Assembly (NCBI GenBank): GCA_018623305.1
Contig: JAAZVR010000060.1
Coordinates: 1-6,658, forward strand
Direction: 5' to 3'
Origin: Thiotrichales bacterium
GTDB taxonomy: Bacteria > Pseudomonadota > Gammaproteobacteria > JAAZVR01
Length of the DNA stretch: 6,658 nucleotides
Position 1 is the first letter of the stretch; the number at the start of each line of letters is the position of its first letter. Positions 5,322-6,658 of this stretch are shown here, piece after piece. The position numbers and the translations under genes are program-made. The notes under the pieces are model-generated. The model searched no databases and had not been told where the DNA came from. It saw only the letters and a list, made by a program, of their open reading frames with translations.

Positions 5322-5984
5322 TCATGCTACAGAGAGATATTTCAAAAATAATTCACGTTGGATTAATGTTGCCCCTAAGCTCATCAAATGATCGTTTTCG
5401 ACTTGTCCATCAATTAAATCAATGGCTTGCTCATTACACCAATTGACGAGTTCATAAAAAGCGAGCTTCGAGGCATTTGTTTGCAGACTGAACATCGATT
5501 CACCGCAAAACACACCATTGACTTTCAATCCATATAACCCACCCACTAATTCATCATTATCCCAAGCTTCAAATGAATGAGCATGTCCTTGATGATGAAG
5601 CTCTATAAAACTGTCTTTTAATTCTTGGTTTATCCAGGTTTCATCTGAGTAGGGGCGCGGTTGCTGACAAGCACCGATTACTTTTTCGAATGCTTGGTTA
5701 TGAGTTGTTTTAAGCGATGATTTTCGCATAAAGCGCCTCATGCTTTTTGAGGGTTGAATCTCATTAGGGTAGAACACGCATCTCGGGTCGGGTGACCACC
5801 ATAAAATCGGTTCTTCAGGATTTGACCAAGGGAAGATTCCGGCTGAATAAGCGGATAATAATCGGTCGGGTGATAAATCCCCTCCCATTGCGAGCAAACC
5901 ATTGGGTTCGTCCAAAGCATCTTCAACAGGAGGGAATAAGTAGGATGTGTCTTTAGGGTTTATCCCATAAGGCACAATTAGCAT
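5322..5984 (-). CDS. aat: Leucyl/phenylalanyl-tRNA-protein transferase
   Basis: A cytosolic enzyme of the N-end rule. It transfers Leu or Phe from charged tRNA to proteins with N-terminal Arg or Lys, marking them for ClpS/ClpAP degradation. The 220 residues are close to the usual length (E. coli 234). Seen: the opening FPPVEDALDEPNGLLAMGGD, then SAYSAGIFPWSNPEEPILWW and SPDPR. GGLYGLKVNGVFCGESMFS contains the catalytic-region Glu (E162), and LIDGQVENDHLMSLGA follows with D192 and Q194. The usual D-C-Q triplet is D-G-Q here. The ATG begins two bases after the trxB stop with only a weak ribosome site (GGAT), so coupled translation with trxB is likely. No terminator is evident downstream, where the cheW remnant begins. 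Confidence 0.96.
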   Translation of the reverse strand: MLIVPYGINPKDTSYLFPPVEDALDEPNGLLAMGGDLSPDRLLSAYSAGIFPWSNPEEPILWWSPDPRCVFYPNEIQPSKSMRRFMRKSSLKTTHNQAFEKVIGACQQPRPYSDETWINQELKDSFIELHHQGHAHSFEAWDNDELVGGLYGLKVNGVFCGESMFSLQTNASKLAFYELVNWCNEQAIDLIDGQVENDHLMSLGATLIQRELFLKYLSVA

Positions 5985-5986
5985 AA

Positions 5987-6658
5987 TTATTTATCCATGC
6001 TCAAAGCATCAAGGTATTTCTCAGCATCCAATGCTGCCATACAACCTGTACCCGATGAAGTAATCGCTTGGCGATAGTTATGATCCATTACATCGCCGGC
6101 AGCGAACACACCCTCAACGCTGGTTTGCGTTGCATTGCCTTCTAGTCCACTTTTTACCTTGATGTAGCCGTGCTCCATGTCGAGCTGACCTTCAAAGATG
6201 CTTGTGTTTGGAGAATGACCAATAGCAACAAAAATACCGTGAACATCAATTTCAGTTAATTCGCTTGATTGAGTATTTTTCAAACGCATACCAGTAACAC
6301 CCATATCGTCACCTAAAACTTCGTCCAGTTGCTGGAAGGTCTGAAGGGTAATGTTGCCGTCTTCAACTTTTGACATCAGTTGTTTGACCAAGATTTTTTC
6401 AGCTTTAAATGTGTCACGTCGGTGAACTAGCACTACCTCAGAAGCAATGTTTGATAGGTACAGCGCTTCCTCTACTGCCGTGTTACCACCACCGATAACT
6501 GCGACTTTTCGGTTGCGATAGAAGAAACCATCACACGTTGCACAAGCTGAAACACCTTTACCCTTGAATGCTTCTTCAGACTCAAGGCCCAGGTACTTAG
6601 CCGATGCGCCTGTACAGATAATCAGTGCGTCACAAGTATAAACAGTGCCTGAATCACC
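5987..6658 (-). CDS. trxB: Thioredoxin reductase, C-terminal 223 residues (continues beyond the right edge)
   Basis: A flavoprotein that reduces thioredoxin with NADPH in the cytosol. The frame is open from the stop at 5987-5989 to the window edge without interruption; the N-terminal FAD-binding part (about 95 residues) is outside. Seen, in order: ALIICTGASAKYLGL; the redox-active SACATCDGFF, with Cys pair CATC at 6533-6544; the NADPH-binding GGGNTAVEEALYLS; HRRD for the NADP phosphate; GIFVAIGHSPNT; and the FAD-binding GVFAAGDVMDHNYRQAITSSGTGCMAALDAEKYL region. All key residues are present. An internal GTG at 6431-6433 is not the start. aat follows after two bases, an arrangement related to the trxB-aat neighbourhood of gammaproteobacteria. 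Confidence 0.97.
   Translation of the reverse strand, partial: GDSGTVYTCDALIICTGASAKYLGLESEEAFKGKGVSACATCDGFFYRNRKVAVIGGGNTAVEEALYLSNIASEVVLVHRRDTFKAEKILVKQLMSKVEDGNITLQTFQQLDEVLGDDMGVTGMRLKNTQSSELTEIDVHGIFVAIGHSPNTSIFEGQLDMEHGYIKVKSGLEGNATQTSVEGVFAAGDVMDHNYRQAITSSGTGCMAALDAEKYLDALSMDK

Overview
The window looks like chromosomal DNA from a moderately AT-rich gammaproteobacterium. The evidence is the trxB-aat pair, a FolD with E. coli numbering, a TolC-type efflux operon and a FlgM/FlgN pair. A sulfur-oxidising Thiomicrospira/Hydrogenovibrio-like or symbiont relative would fit, but that placement is an impression from protein flavour, not a demonstrated assignment.

Layout. (1) Positions 5-2028, plus strand: a tight three-gene operon. 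It encodes a TolC-family outer-membrane channel protein, a very short periplasmic adaptor (lipoyl, hairpin, lipoyl only) and an unrecognised 85-residue aromatic-rich protein. The operon ends at a clear intrinsic terminator that lies inside the opposing flgN gene. (2) Positions 2025-2600, minus strand: an apparently intact flgN, preceded by a flgM reduced to its C-terminal sigma-28-binding part. (3) Positions 2604-2747: a short unassigned stretch. (4) Positions 2748-3688, minus strand: folD with its own extended -10 promoter and a hairpin terminator. (5) Positions 3830-5278: a gene graveyard. It holds a broken DUF4160-DUF2442 pair (minus), a 5'-truncated and frameshifted flagellin with its terminator (plus), and remnants of cheA and cheW (minus). 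(6) Positions 5322-6658, minus strand: aat and the C-terminal two thirds of trxB, which runs off the right edge.

How the parts relate. The housekeeping genes (folD, aat, trxB) are intact. Flagellar and chemotaxis genes on both sides of folD are broken by 5' truncation, internal deletion, frameshift and nonsense mutations. This suggests that a motility/chemotaxis region was rearranged and is decaying; whether the organism is still motile cannot be told from this window. The TolC/adaptor operon looks functional, and its adaptor lacks the domains that normally contact an inner-membrane pump. No pump gene is visible here. No CRISPR array, tRNA, rRNA or intact insertion sequence was seen.
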